Positions 34,283 to 45,748 of a DNA stretch of 64,000 nt are shown piece after piece. The position numbers and the translations under genes were made by a program. Each line of letters begins with the position of its first letter. Position 1 is the stretch's first letter. The stretch is from Diphasiastrum complanatum (lineage: Eukaryota; Streptophyta; Lycopodiopsida; Lycopodiales; Lycopodiaceae), in the NCBI GenBank assembly GCA_029204225.1, contig MU832150.1, forward strand, positions 1-64,000, in the 5' to 3' direction. The notes under the pieces were generated by a model that was not told the DNA's origin, searched no databases, and saw only the letters and a program-made list of their open reading frames with translations.

Positions 34283-35144
34283 TGTTGAAAATTGTCACTT
34301 CTCACTTGACATTGGTTCATGTAAATATTGATCAAACATTAGAATATGTTGATGATATGATTTCACACGTGTGGAGCATGTTTCCATGTGTGAAAGGATG
34401 TACTTTTCATGTTTGTATATATCCAAATTGATTTTGTATCATTCTAGTTAGTGTGAACATGAAATGACTAGTTTTTAGTCAAGTTGACTAGTCACCTACA
34501 AATTAGCTTTTCCTTGCATGTGCATGAGTAAATGCTCCCACATGGCAAGTGGATGTTCACATGTGTGTATAGAGTACTAGAAGATAAGGGTTGACCATTT
34601 TCCTTAGATCCTATTTTGTAGGGAATATTCCTATATTCTAGGAGACTAGCTTTTTGGATTTTAGTCATATTCTAGAAGGTCAACTATTGGATAAGGATCA
34701 AGGATGGATCAAATGGATAGATATGAGTGATGTGGCACTCTTCACACGTGTGAAGGCCTGCTGGACTGTACCAGACTCATGGATGTACTTGATCCATAAA
34801 AGGATCATCATTTTGCTAAGAAAATTGATGAGACTTTTGCACTCTACACTTTTGTGAGATTTCTAGTCATTTGTCTTGTGATTTTTATGCATGATTGCTA
34901 TCTAGTATCATTGTACTTGTTGTTTCAGGTGCAGTCCGTACAGTGGACAGTACTCCACACGTGTGAAGCCGCTCTCACTAAAAAATGATGTGTTGATCCA
35001 TTGCTCTTGCTTAAATCCAAGTGTAGTGAATCTAGATCAAGATCTAATGTGTAGAACTTGATAGATTCATTGATTAAGCAACCAATAACTCTCTATGATT
35101 GTAAAGTACAATCATTATTGTCCTAAAAACTGTAAAATTTATCA
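34283..35144 (+). repeat. 3' LTR of the young copia element
   Basis: It is 862 bp and nearly identical to 28830-29691. It keeps all three CACACGTGTG palindromes (34364, 34743 and 34966) and the same short ORF, which is not thought to be a gene. Confidence 0.97.
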
Positions 35145-36719
35145 TTATGGAGTAACAAAATGATTAGATTGTTCGATTGGTCTACAAAAACATCTCTAGT
35201 AGTACAAAGATGAGAAAACCTGTAGAATTTAGAAGTGATCACTCCATATTTAACCGAATTTGAAATATTTGAAGAAATATGAGGCATGCGAATTATGTTC
35301 ACGTTATTGTATTATGGTTGTAGCCTTTAATCAAAAATATCAACCAATAAACCTGACCTAGCCTGGCTTATAGACAAGTCTAAAAAATTGCATTTATCAT
35401 CACTAGTTGTACAATTAGTTCACAAGAGCCTTTAGAATAGATTCCTCCACCAAAAACATTAGGGTTTTATATGGAAAACTACCAAAATTAGGAAGATCAG
35501 GAACTAATAAGTCATCAATATATCTTCTAACATGAGTTAACTTATGCAATAAGATAGGACAAGTACCACAAGAAACTAATCTTTGTATAAATTCAAATTC
35601 ATAAGAGAAAAGATTAGCTAGATGAACAACACAATTAGTGCCCAAGGGAGTACCTATCCTTTGTTAAAAAAGCGAATTACCTAGAGAAATATGCAAGTTA
35701 TCCAAGAGAAAGTGCAGCCAAGAACAAACATCTTCAACATCAACTATTTTAGTAAATATTTTCTTCTTTGAATGAACGTCTTGATTTTTGTTCTTAAGCT
35801 AGCAAAACTCAAAATGCAAAGCACTCTTTTCAACTTTTAAAGCTTTGCATCGGGTGTCCTTTAGTTTATTGCTAAAAACATCTCAAATTAGCTTATTAAC
35901 AAGAAACTTCAAATCTTCCAAATTGATTTAGTGTAAAGTGTTGTGTAGTCATAGATTTGAAGAAGCCTAGGTTGGATTTTTTCTTCTAAAGTACGAGACG
36001 AGTTGAAAAACTTTATTACTTCTATATAACCTACATAATCATTTAAGATCCAACTACAACTAACATGAACATCTGCATCCTTAAGTAAGTTTATCCAAAG
36101 CTCATTAATAGAAGGAAGCAACGCTTTGAAGCAATTACTTAGCCTCTTAGAAAGGTCAGTCAACGTAGTTTTACAAGCTGCTGCAATAAACCTAGGCCTT
36201 TTAGGACCTTTATGAAATTTCCATGCAACACAAAGAAATGGAAGATTTGGGTAACAATTAAAGTTATAAGAATGACAAAAATCTTGATGATATTTTATTA
36301 CACTCATAGTTGAAAGAGAACAAGTGTTATATGTTCCCACTGGAGAATGGACTTCATTCACTAATGATTCCAAATAGAATTTCTTACAAATGAATACAAA
36401 ATTGTTTGAGCATGTATCTACATACGAAATGACAAAACGTCTATGAAACTTACGAAGAAGAGCTTCCTCCTCATTAGAAAATGAAGTATGAGTATTAGAA
36501 GATGGAGATAGATGAGACTTTTTTCAAGCTCAAAGTTACATAACTTAGAACTTTAGCTTTCAATTCTGATAGCAAACCACGGACTCCAAAAGATTCTTCA
36601 ATATGGTAAATGAACTTATTAATACTCGTAGTTATAGATTTTAACAAGCAAGCATCTACTGAAAGAGGAGGACGAAAGTCCTTTAGAAAAGGACTGCACT
36701 GTGACACCTCACTGGACAC
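35145..36719 (-). pseudogene. Penelope-like element reverse transcriptase (degenerate)
   Basis: On the - strand, about 500 codons in shifting frames read as a Penelope-type RT. Blocks in order: NNFVFICKKFYLESL (about 36410), LPFLCVAWKFHKGP and PRFIAAACKTT (about 36230), motif A DYTTLYT (about 35930), QRIGTPLGTN plus VHLANLF for motif B (about 35640), motif C RRYIDDLL (about 35520), and a thumb segment running to 35145 and on to 28829. Penelope-like elements are retroelements related to telomerase, usually with a GIY-YIG endonuclease; none is visible here. In plants they are chiefly reported from conifers. Stops and frameshifts mean it is dead. It was split by the copia insertion at TTATG. Confidence 0.75.
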
Positions 36720-36929
36720 CTTTGCAGCCTATCTGGGCCACGTCATCCAGTTTCCCAATGACTCACTGAAAAACCCATATAAATCCACCATCATGAGTTT
36801 AGGCCTACAACCATTAATTATGACCTTGCACATAAGGGCCCCAATTCCCTTATAGTCATAGCTAACATACGGGTTGTTGGTCTACTGATCCCTAGCGTGG
36901 ACACGCTACCTGAGACCAGTCGTGGGCAT

Positions 36930-37525
36930 GACAAGAAGGCTCCAAAACCAAAAATCAATAGTAGATTTTTGGGCGCCCTCCTCAAGACAAACGATGTGTG
37001 ATGGAGCCCTCCGTCAACCTGCAAAGAGACAAAAAAAGGCTGTGGGATCGCTAGTGGAGGGAGTGATAGGTGCAATGGAGGTGGAAACGATAGTTTTGGC
37101 ATGTAGGTGGGTGCTGCGGGTTGGGGATGGAGAGGTGGAAGAAGTGGAGTCACACATGCGTTTGGAGAAGGGTGTGTCAGAAGAAAGGATGGGAGGTTGT
37201 CGGTTGGTGGAGGGTATAACAGTGTTGAGGACAAATGTTCAATCAAATCCATGACCTTTCTGTTCAAGGAGGGTAACGGGAGGGCAGATAGAAGTGGTCC
37301 CGCGATGAACTTCTGGCGTGAGTTGGGCTTGCTGGCAGCTCAGAAGTCACAAAGTTGTGCCAATCATAGGGCACAACTGTGTTTTCCAGAACTACTTATG
37401 AGATTCTACAATCATATGTAGGAGGAAAGGAATGCAATCCTTTCACAAACTTCTAATGGCCAGGAAGTTGCTCAGAAGGTGGGAGGCAGCTTGGATGACA
37501 TGGTCGGTAATGTGAGAGCTTCTTG
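36930..37525 (-). pseudogene. Gag-like coiled-coil ORF family, copy 1 (fragment)
   Basis: The - strand reads DHVIQAASHLLSNFLA, then MIVESHK, YDWHNFV and QKFIAGPLL in shifted frames, followed by a Pro-rich segment. This matches the middle of copies 2 and 3 (for example EPVIQTAAHLLNNFLV, QIVES and YDWHSF). It begins in mid-domain, joined to a gypsy integrase fragment. Confidence 0.7.
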
Positions 37526-38065
37526 CTGCTGGGTGGATAGGACCCATATAGTCCAATCCCCACTTCTCGAATGGTGCTTGAGAATGACTGGATGTAACAA
37601 ATTAAAATTAGTCCTTGTAGGCCTCTTGGCTTGTTGACATACATCACATTTTCTTAAGTATTCTTTCATATCCTTGTGAATTGTTAGCAACTAGCCTCCC
37701 GACTGTAGAATCGACAATGATATAATCTGGGTTGTTTCATGTGGAAGAACACATTTACGGAGAATGCCCTCTAGTCCTCTTCGATACAATTGGCTAACAA
37801 TCAACTGGCAAGGTCGAGCTTTGAATACTAAATTCCGCTGTTTCACCTTGGATAAGTGTCTACATAGAATAAGACAACATTTGGTAGCTCATCATCAGGT
37901 TGGTCTCCTTCCCTTTAATTTGCGACACATGATCTTTCATGTAGTGCTATTTTCCCTTGTGTACCACAATTCTGAAATCGCATTCCAACAATAGGAGTAA
38001 CCATCGAGTGATCCTTTTAGTGTTGTAAGTCTTGTTTACTAGATATAGCAAGGGTTGATGTGGAG
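37526..38065 (-). pseudogene. Ty3/gypsy RNase H-integrase fragment
   Basis: The - strand encodes the end of RNase H (similar to 44897-45050, with HERSCVAN for the usual DHVSR region) and, after decayed sequence, the integrase zinc-binding end YLRKCDVCQQAKRPT (about 37650-37600) and PFEKWGLDYMGPI with the first catalytic Asp. It stops there at a junction with the gag-like ORF family. Confidence 0.75.
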
Positions 38066-38069
38066 GCCT

Positions 38070-39057
38070 ATGTTTTACATTATTCCATTAATTGCTATAA
38101 AATTTTAAATTTTCAATTTTTGTATATGTAAATATGCGATAGTGCCTAAATCCATGTAAAGCCCTATTTGCATCTTAGAAATTCAGAGCATTAAATGACT
38201 CGCAATGTTTTAGAACGACGTATGACTGTTCCCAACCGATACCCTAACGGTTGGTGAGCGACACCTAAGCCTTGTGTGTGTCTCTATAAAAGAGCAACAC
38301 CGACTCACTTGTATTCACGCAGAGATTTCAACTATCAATAGAGAGAAGAGACCTAGTTTTCTGAGATTGAGCATTTCTTTTCTCTGACTATTGCAGCGTA
38401 ACTTCTTATCAAGTATTCAAACACACTTAGGCATTTGTTGTAGCTATTTCTGATACGCGTCTGTCTGCATACACTCCATCTTGTACTGAATTTCAATTGC
38501 TAACATGGATTTACAAGTGACATCTATGAATATACAATTCTAATTGGTTGTATGCAGGGAATCGGTCGAAGCTGATAAGCATATGCATAATCAGAATTTC
38601 TTTTATTTCTGAATGAGTTATGTGCTCAGATAAGGAACATAATTTTTGTTCTGTTTTGTTGCTTTCTAGTGATAAGAACTAATTCCTTGTGCTCAATAAG
38701 AGGAATCAATTGCCTATCAAATTTTGTTTTGTGAAATCTCTTTGCTTGTCTCTAATAAATAGTTGCTTACTGTACATTATGTTGCCTGGAAGATAAAGTA
38801 CCCTTCTACAATTTTAGACCTTGACCAAATCGTTTCAAGTTGGTGTTTCTAGATGCCAATCTACTCAATATCTTTGGATAATTAGATATGTCATTGTAGT
38901 ATCCGTTTCTGGATGTTACACTCTTCACTCACTCCCTTACCCTTTGTACACTTAACAATCCAAAAGAGCAGATTTGTCTCTCTCTTGGGGAACAATAAAC
39001 CCTTTTAAATTACACATTTTACAAATTTTGTGTAATTCTATAACGACTAGGCTACCA
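38070..39057 (+). repeat. Probable gypsy 5' LTR (tRNA-Asp primer family)
   Basis: Its right end is placed at CTACCACA, seven bases before the primer site. A TATA-like CTATAAAAG occurs near 38283. The left end is uncertain because no matching copy or target duplication was found. Confidence 0.5.
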
Positions 39058-39064
39058 CATAACT

Positions 39065-39082
39065 TGGCGTCGTTGCGGGGGA
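39065..39082 (+). other. Primer-binding site, tRNA-Asp type
   Basis: TGGCGTCGTTGCGGGGGA differs at two positions from TGGCGCCGTTGCCGGGGA, the complement of the tRNA-Asp 3' end used by many plant gypsy elements. Confidence 0.8.
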
Positions 39083-39310
39083 GACGAATTTGTCTTTGTG
39101 ATTTTTTTAAGTGTACTAAGCCTATGAATCTTGTTCATGTAATGCATGCCGCAAGTAACTGAACAAAAATGTTTAGAACACGCACAACGATTAGAAGCTT
39201 ATAAGAAGACATGCGATTTCAAAATTTGCGAAATTTACCAATAAGAACCAGATTAAGTCCTGAAGCGTTAAATAATCTTTACAACACCTATTTATCACTT
39301 GTAAATTCAT

Positions 39311-40395
39311 TTGAGCAAAAGCTTGCTAACTCACCGAATCCATCTGAATCTTCATAGTTCTGATTCTAGTTCTGAATTCGAGTCCGAACAAGACCTTGAT
39401 CCACCATCAGAGCCAGTCTCTGAACAAGAGCGCGAGCCACCATCTGAATCTACATCTACACCATCCGAACATAGTTCCGAGTCAGATCCTGATCCACCTG
39501 ATCCACCACCTAACCCACCACCTGATAACATGGTGAGCCCAGCGCCACCCACATTCACCAAAATCAGATATGATTTTTTTAAGAGATCATCATTTGAGGA
39601 TGAGGACAATTACTTGTCCCACTTTGAATCTATTACCATAGCTAACAAAGAGCATGCGGACGGGGACAAAGTCAAGATACCACCAGGTCTTCTACGTAAG
39701 AAGCGAGAATTTGGTATAGCCAGTTAGTACCAAAAATGGCGAGAATTTGGTATAGCCAGTTAGTACCAAAAATGGCTAACACTTGGAATACGTTGAAGGC
39801 GACATTCCTTAAACACTTTAAGGAGATAGGATATTCCACTGGATTGTTAGCACGACTGAATTCTGTAGAGAAAAAGTCTAAGGAGTCACTTAGGAAATAT
39901 ACTCGTACAATTAAGAACCTGATAAGAAAGTTAGGGGCATAGTATCATGTGCATATGCAAAATGAATTTTTCCTGGATGGATTGCCCAAGAAAATGGACC
40001 GATACTATCGTCAATGATTGATGACTTCACTAGAAGATGTCATAGCATCCATCAAAAATTACGAAACCTCTCAAATTTCTAGGAGGAGGAGGAACGACAT
40101 TGAAGAGTAGTAAAAAACATAAATAGAAACGAACAAAAGGATCAGCATCATCCACTGAGTCTGAATCAGAATCTAATTTTGCGGATGAAGAAGAGTCTTC
40201 TGCTTACTCATCATATTCTTTTTCATCAGAGGAAGATTCCACCTTTTGAAAATCAAAAAGTAAAAATTCACATAGGAAAAGAAGGAATGAGAAGTGTGAA
40301 AAGATGGATCCTTTAAGAAAGGGTATAGAGCTCTTAGCGAAAGAGATGGGGGACTTGAAAGTCCAGATGTCAACAAGGGTTAGATCACTAGATAG
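39311..40395 (+). pseudogene. Ty3/gypsy gag (decayed)
   Basis: An acidic, Ser/Pro/Glu-rich N-terminus (39311-39540) precedes a Gag core with DEDNYLSHFESI, ARIWYSQL, TWNTLKATFLKHF and SLRKYTRTIKNL (39736-39942), then DGLPKKMDRYY. A 30-bp duplicated block near 39710-39770 disturbs the frame. The Ser/Glu-rich tail ends near 40395, where a - strand LTR begins. No pol follows. Confidence 0.75.
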
Positions 40396-40399
40396 GTAC

Positions 40400-41145
40400 C
40401 TAACTATGCATAGATGCTACTTTTAGTTAGTTTCCTACTTTGTCCCTTAACTCTACTCACCATTAACACTATTCTCCTTTAGCTCTACTCCTCTACACTA
40501 ACATTCATCATGATTTGGGTGAAGGGAAGGGATAGAAAAGAAGAGATTGAGAAGAGAAGAGAGAAAGAGAGAGAGATAGAGAGTGAGGGTGGAGGTTAGC
40601 TCAAATGCATATTATACTTGCTAAAGGAGAAACATAAACTATTGAAACCAAAAAGCATGAACTTGAAAGCAATTGAAAACAACAACAACAATAGCAAGCA
40701 TTGAATTGCAAATGATGATGCTTCTCTTCCAAAATTGGTAGAGTTTCCTCCTTCTCATTAAGCATGCCAATAGTGTACAAATGGTGTCTTTTTATAAAAT
40801 GGGGAAGGCCCTTGCCCCTAAATCCTATTGGCTAATATTTACAATGATCCTATTCATCTTGGACCCAACTTGATCCAAGGGTCCACAAAAAGTACATTAG
40901 AAATCACAAGATTCATGTGAGTCCCAATTTGGACTCAACTCTAAAAAGTAACCTCTAAGTTTAAAAATGACATTGGGCCTCTAGTTTTATTTTAATTCCA
41001 AGACCCAAGTCATGTTTATTTTATTTACAACTTTATTTGCGTGCTCATTGGGCCATGGGCTTATACACGCAGGATGCCATGCCCTTGCAACACATTTTAT
41101 TGGATGATTTTATTTATTTACACTTTGTTGGGAACACCCCCAACA
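40400..41145 (-). repeat. LTR of the gag-like family (copy 2 element)
   Basis: On the - strand it starts TGTTGGGGGTGTTCCC at 41145 and shares organisation with the LTRs at 50397-51159 and 57252-57977. Its distal end is not clear. A GA-rich run lies near 40558-40592. Confidence 0.65.
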
Positions 41146-41149
41146 GGAC

Positions 41150-44100
41150 CCACGGCCTGAAGTAGTGCCGGTCCCTCGGCACTCTGCCGGTTTAGTATAG
41201 CGTCCTCTTTGCCCACCTCTGGTGGATCAGGTAACCCGTGACGTCTGCCACGAAGTTGAGACAGTCCAGTTTCTACGAGTCCTTGGGCTTGTGAAAGGAC
41301 TTGTGGACTCCTGTTAGCCATTCTTGATCGATCCAAGCTTGGAATTGGCGCATCCAGGGTTCTCCAAGGAATGCAACTCAGTAATATACACGAGCAACTG
41401 GCAGCTGATCTTCGACTTTGTCAGAAGATAGCGCCTTATTAGGATCAAAGAATATTGCGGGAAGAAAATCATCCCATTTAGTTTTGATCCCCATCAGGTG
41501 TTCTAAGTCCCGAGAGTAAGTGGCTGCCGCGCGGACGGTGGGATCAGGACAATTATTATACTGGTTTCTGAACGTGGTGAGAGCCCTTCTGGCATCTACA
41601 TCTGTCGTCCACCCATATTGCGATGGTATAATCGGCCAATTAAAATTGTGAAGTGTGATCTTGTCCAGAGAGGTGCCGCATTTCACCTATTTGGATCTTC
41701 GTGTACATGGCAGGAAGTGCGCGTTCACCCGTAATTGTTGTGGACTTGTCACGTAGGCCCTGATGGCCGCAGGGTCTCTTTCGAATAACTGCTGACGCCA
41801 CTCTGGTTGTGGTTGGAGGGCGGGTAATGTTTGCAATTCTTTGCCCTTGATTGTCTGAGCAGAAAATGATATCTACCAGCCATCTCTTGATGACTCCTGG
41901 AGATACTTTGATAAAAATTCATTGATTTTCTCCTCCACGGACTTCGGTCTTCGGAAGGCCCGGCTGGCAGATATTGTACGCGAACCTCTAGATGATGTTG
42001 TTTGGCGTTGGATGGTGGTTGCGCCTTGGTCCTGGTCTCGCGTCTCAGCACCCGCATCCGTTTGCCCTTGGTCTTGGCCTTTGGACCCTTGATTTGGTTG
42101 AGATCCCCCTGCTGCCTGCTGGCTTTGATCTTGGCTGGTACTAGCCTGTGCAGTGTCAAAATTAGGTGGCGTTGGAATTACCATGGGGGTTGGGCTGGGC
42201 CTTCGTGTCCATGAATTTTTGGCATGCCTTGAGGGCTTGCTTGGCCTGGGTGAGCTCATGTGTTGCGCTTGCCCGATACTTGTTGAACTCTGCCTGGTAG
42301 CCGTTTAAGGTTTGGCTATAAACCTGCACCTGACGCCGTAGAAGATTCATCTCTGATTGAGAAAGCGGCCTTGAGTCCGGTGCAGGTTGAGCTACCCAGA
42401 CGAGCTTTTCGTCTTGTAGGTCTTTGACCTCCGTTCCCAAGCTTGTATTCTCTATTTCCAAAAGGGTAAGTTGCACCTGGATGGGGGCAAGCCATTGGGA
42501 TGCTTCAACTTGAAGCTCCCGCACCTTCGTGGAGGCCTCAGTCAACGAGTTGGAGAGGCTTTGGATATATTGTTGAGGCCTTCCTCCTTCTGCTGCAGCT
42601 TGGCAATCTCCTGGTGCCCTGCTTGTTCGTATTGATGAGCCAAAATCAGCTCTTGCTGCAACTTGGTGAGGTCTGCTCGCAACTGTGTATTACTTGTTGC
42701 CAGGTGTAGTACCCTACTTTCCAGAATAGCTTTGGTCGCTACCGCATCCAAGATGTATTTTCCCAGAGTTTGGTATGCCGTCGTTAGATCTGTGGGAGCA
42801 TCCGGTACACTGGCACTGGCAGGGGCTTGTGTTGAATCGGCCCCGACGACTTGTGGAATCCCATCGTCATTATCTTCGATCAGGTTCTTATTGGACCTGA
42901 TGCCATCTGGGCCGGTAGGATCAGCCCGATCTGGCGATGGTACAAACATTGTTTGGACAAATGCATCATCAGGCAACGGTTGGTTGCCCTCGGCAACCTT
43001 TGTTGGCGAAGTGGGTGGGGTTTTTGAAATAACTATGGAAACATGGGTGATGACGGTTTGTCCGAATGAGAGGATGGGAGGAACAGAGGGAAATTGGAGG
43101 GTGGTGTGGAGTATGGAAGAGGGTGAGGATGGAGCAGAAAGTGTCTGGCGTGGGGGTGAAAAATTGATAACTTGCATCCATGCCAGAGTGTTGGGGGACA
43201 GTTGTGAATAAGAAGGATTGAATGGAATGGAAGCAACAGTGGTGACAGGAGTGATGGAAGATGCGATGGTGATGCATGCAGTAGTGGACACTGGAAGAGA
43301 AGTAGGAGTGGTATCAACAGAAGAAACGGGTATGGAGATAGAAATAGATGTGGATGGAACCGGAAGAGAGGTAGCGACAACAAAAATCGGAGTGGGGGGT
43401 TGCACGTAAGAAGAAGTGGCGGTTGTTGATGGAGTAGTTAGTGCGGTAGTGGAGGTGCGTCTTCAGGTAGCAGGTGGAGATGTGGATGTAGAGGCAGCGC
43501 CACGCATTTGTTTGCTGGCCGTTGTGTTAATAACTGTAGGTTGGGAGGAGGTGGATGCTTGATATGGCGGATAAAGGTTAGTATGTGGCACGAGGGTAGA
43601 CAAAAGAGATGAGCGTTGGAAATCGCACACTTTTGCCTCGAGAAGTGCACAGGTAAAGTTACATAACAGGGGGCCTGCTGCGATTCGCTCACGGTTGTTG
43701 GGTTTGATGGAGTTGGTTAGTTCTCAAATAAGGAAGCTATGCCAGTCGTATGGCACAACAGAGGGGTTAGGAAATTTCAAAAAGGATTCCACTATCTGAC
43801 TCAGTAGCGTAGACTAGATTCTGTCCTTGCGAAATGTTGAAATAACCAGAAAATTATTCAACAGATGCGCAGCCGTCTGAATGACGGGTTCCGTGATAGC
43901 TTCTATCAAGTAACCATTGTTAGTCTAGATGGAAATTTTTGGTGTGGTTTGGGTGACGAATGGTTTGATCAGAGCTTTGGCGTGACGATGGGAGATGGGT
44001 TGACGATCACCGGACATAATGCCAATGGTGACCATCGAGTCGGCGTTAATCCTGACCTTGTATGTGGTACCTTGGTACAGTAAGTGGAAACGAGCCTTGT

Positions 44101-44320
44101 CCTCGTCCCATGTGGCGTAAGCGTGAAGGGCGAGGCCCATGTTAATCTCAGAATGGAAGAGTGCCGGGTAAAAACCCATTACTGCTAGAAGTGGGCTGGC
44201 TGTCTATAGCCATGGTTGGATCAGAGTGTCAGAGGGTAAAGGCCAAATCTGTGTGGCCTCGGGGATGTCACACTGGATCACCTGTTTGGCGCCAAAGTCT
44301 TCAGAGGATGAGGAGGCCAT
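41150..44320 (-). pseudogene. Gag-like coiled-coil ORF family, copy 2 (near full length)
   Basis: The ATG at 44320 starts MASSSSEDFG. An N-terminal domain follows with YATWDEDKARFHLLYQG and EPVIQTAAHLLNNFLV (44180-43830), then a long Ser/Thr/Pro-rich stretch (43690-42950), a coiled-coil region (42800-42200) and a C-terminal domain (about 41960-41340) with AIRAYVTSPQQLRV, LDKITLHNFNWPII and FFDPNKALSS. Every domain aligns with copy 3 at 54399-57130. Several stops and frameshifts break it. No zinc knuckle, protease or polymerase is present. The family is not recognised; by position it could be a Gag or an extra ORF of a gypsy lineage. Confidence 0.7.
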
Positions 44321-44700
44321 GTTAGTAGTGATGATTAGTGGTCAAAAAAATAGAAAAAATGGTGGAAAATGGAAAAAGGGTGTGGAAAAGATAGAAAACT
44401 ATGAATAACGAGTGTTGGATGATAAGGAGTGTAGTTCAGAGCGTAGATCGGTGTTCAGTAATATCAGATGACAGCTGGTAGGAAGTTTGGTTGCAAACGG
44501 AGAACTTGGTAATTTCAGAGTAAATTTCGGCAGAGCCTCGCTAGCAAAGGTGACAAATGAATCGAATTCAACCCTTATATAGCAAAATTTAGAGTGTGTA
44601 TTAGGTGAAATCCACTTTTCCTTGTTCAGTTCCACCCAAATTTTGGCAGGCACATTCTTCACAAAATTCTAAGACCTCAGAGAAGTCTGCGAGGGTTTAG
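44321..44700 (-). promoter_or_regulatory. Conserved leader of the gag-like ORF (copy 2)
   Basis: Upstream of the copy 2 start, CTATATAAG is followed by GAATTCGATTCATT, CACCTTTGCTAGCGAGGCTC and further matches to the leader of copy 3 (54255-54310). The TATA-like box in copy 2 reads CTATAATTG in copy 3. Confidence 0.5.
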
Positions 44701-45411
44701 GCTATCTACGAGGGTTCAACTCTCGCAGGAAGTGATCTCTTGCACAACTTGTTCCTGTGATTGGATTTTCAAGATCAGACCATGTAGGCAGGCTAACAAT
44801 TTTCGCTGTTCCGTCTGGTTGGCCATGCATTAGATATTCAACAATGTCGGCAGCCCATTCTGGTACTGTGTCCACGTAAAATAAGGCAGCATCTACTTAC
44901 TCATCGTCGGGTTGGGTGGCAATCTCCCGTCCCTTGATTCGTGACACATGATCTGCCATGTAGTGTTGTTTTCCCTTGCAAACTACTATCCGAAAATCAA
45001 ACTCCAACAACAGAAGTAGCCATCTGGTGATTCTTCCGGTGTTGCAAGTTTTATTAACGAGATAGAGCAGGGGTTGATGGTCCGTATAAAAAGCAAAATG
45101 TGTGGACATCAAGTAGTGTCGAAATTTCTTAACCGCATAGATCATTGTCAGTGCTTCCCGCTCTGTGGTTGAATAGTTCATTTTGGTATCACTGAGCTGT
45201 CGGCTTGCAAACCGGATTGGAAAATCCTTTTTTTGTTCACCTGGCTGGGTTAAGACTGCTCCAACTGCATACTTTGATGCGTCCGTATGCACGTGAAACT
45301 CAATGGACCAATTGGGTGGGCGTAAGATTGGTGCTGAAACCAATGCATCCTTAAGCTTTTGGAAAGCCTTTAACCTTAGCATAATCCTCAATGAATGGTA
45401 AATCCTAAAAA
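44701..45411 (-). pseudogene. Ty3/gypsy RT end and RNase H
   Basis: The - strand encodes the end of RT (FIEDYAK), then RNase H with FHVHTDASKYAVGAVL, FASRQLS, STTEREALTMIYAVKKF, TDHQPLLYL and ADHVSRI (45391-44897), and a tether with VDTVPEWAADIVEYL. Integrase is missing; the sequence passes into the leader of gag-like copy 2. Confidence 0.88.
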
Positions 45412-45710
45412 TGATTTAACACTTAGAATTTGCTTTGCACAGGAACACAGATCATGCTACACAGTAACATAGACAGAAAACACTCTCCACAGCAAGCTCA
45501 CATAGCAACTGTATTTCTCAAAATGAAATTACACTATACATATAGTTGTTCACTCAAGCAACCCATGGATGACCCAGGTTGCCATTGGTGGGACGCGTGT
45601 CCCGTCGACTTGCCTCGTGGCGAGGCCAACTGATCCTTATCCACTGATAGGACCCACAGTACAGTAACATAGTGATTCTACTTTAATTCTAACTCTCTCC
45701 CTTAAAGTAG
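45412..45710 (-). repeat. Probable 3' LTR of the copia B element
   Basis: Downstream (- strand) of copia B RNase H lies a purine-rich TTTAAGGGAGAGAG (about 45705-45692), followed by a short candidate LTR ending AAATCA at 45412, where gypsy RT sequence resumes. The exact LTR start is unclear. Confidence 0.5.
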
Positions 45711-45748
45711 AGTCTACTTTTTATACAGTCATATACATAGCTTTAAAG

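Larger units (their letters stand above)
28825..35149 (+). mobile_element. Young, structurally complete Ty1/copia retrotransposon
   Basis: The element spans 28830-35144 (6315 bp) between perfect TTATG duplications (28825-28829 and 35145-35149). The two 862-bp LTRs differ at two positions (C/T near 28931 versus 34384, and A/C near 29093 versus 34546). The Met-type primer site follows the 5' LTR directly and a polypurine tract precedes the 3' LTR. The single gag-pol ORF has no stop or frameshift. Two differences in 862 bp point to a recent insertion. It may still be capable of movement. Confidence 0.98.

Noticed and set aside
36922-37421. Two + strand frames of 104 and 110 codons
   Set aside because: They are antisense shadows of the Pro-rich part of the gag-like ORF fragment.
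42663-43409. + strand frames of 182 and 63 codons
   Set aside because: They are antisense to the Ser/Thr/Pro-rich linker of gag-like copy 2.
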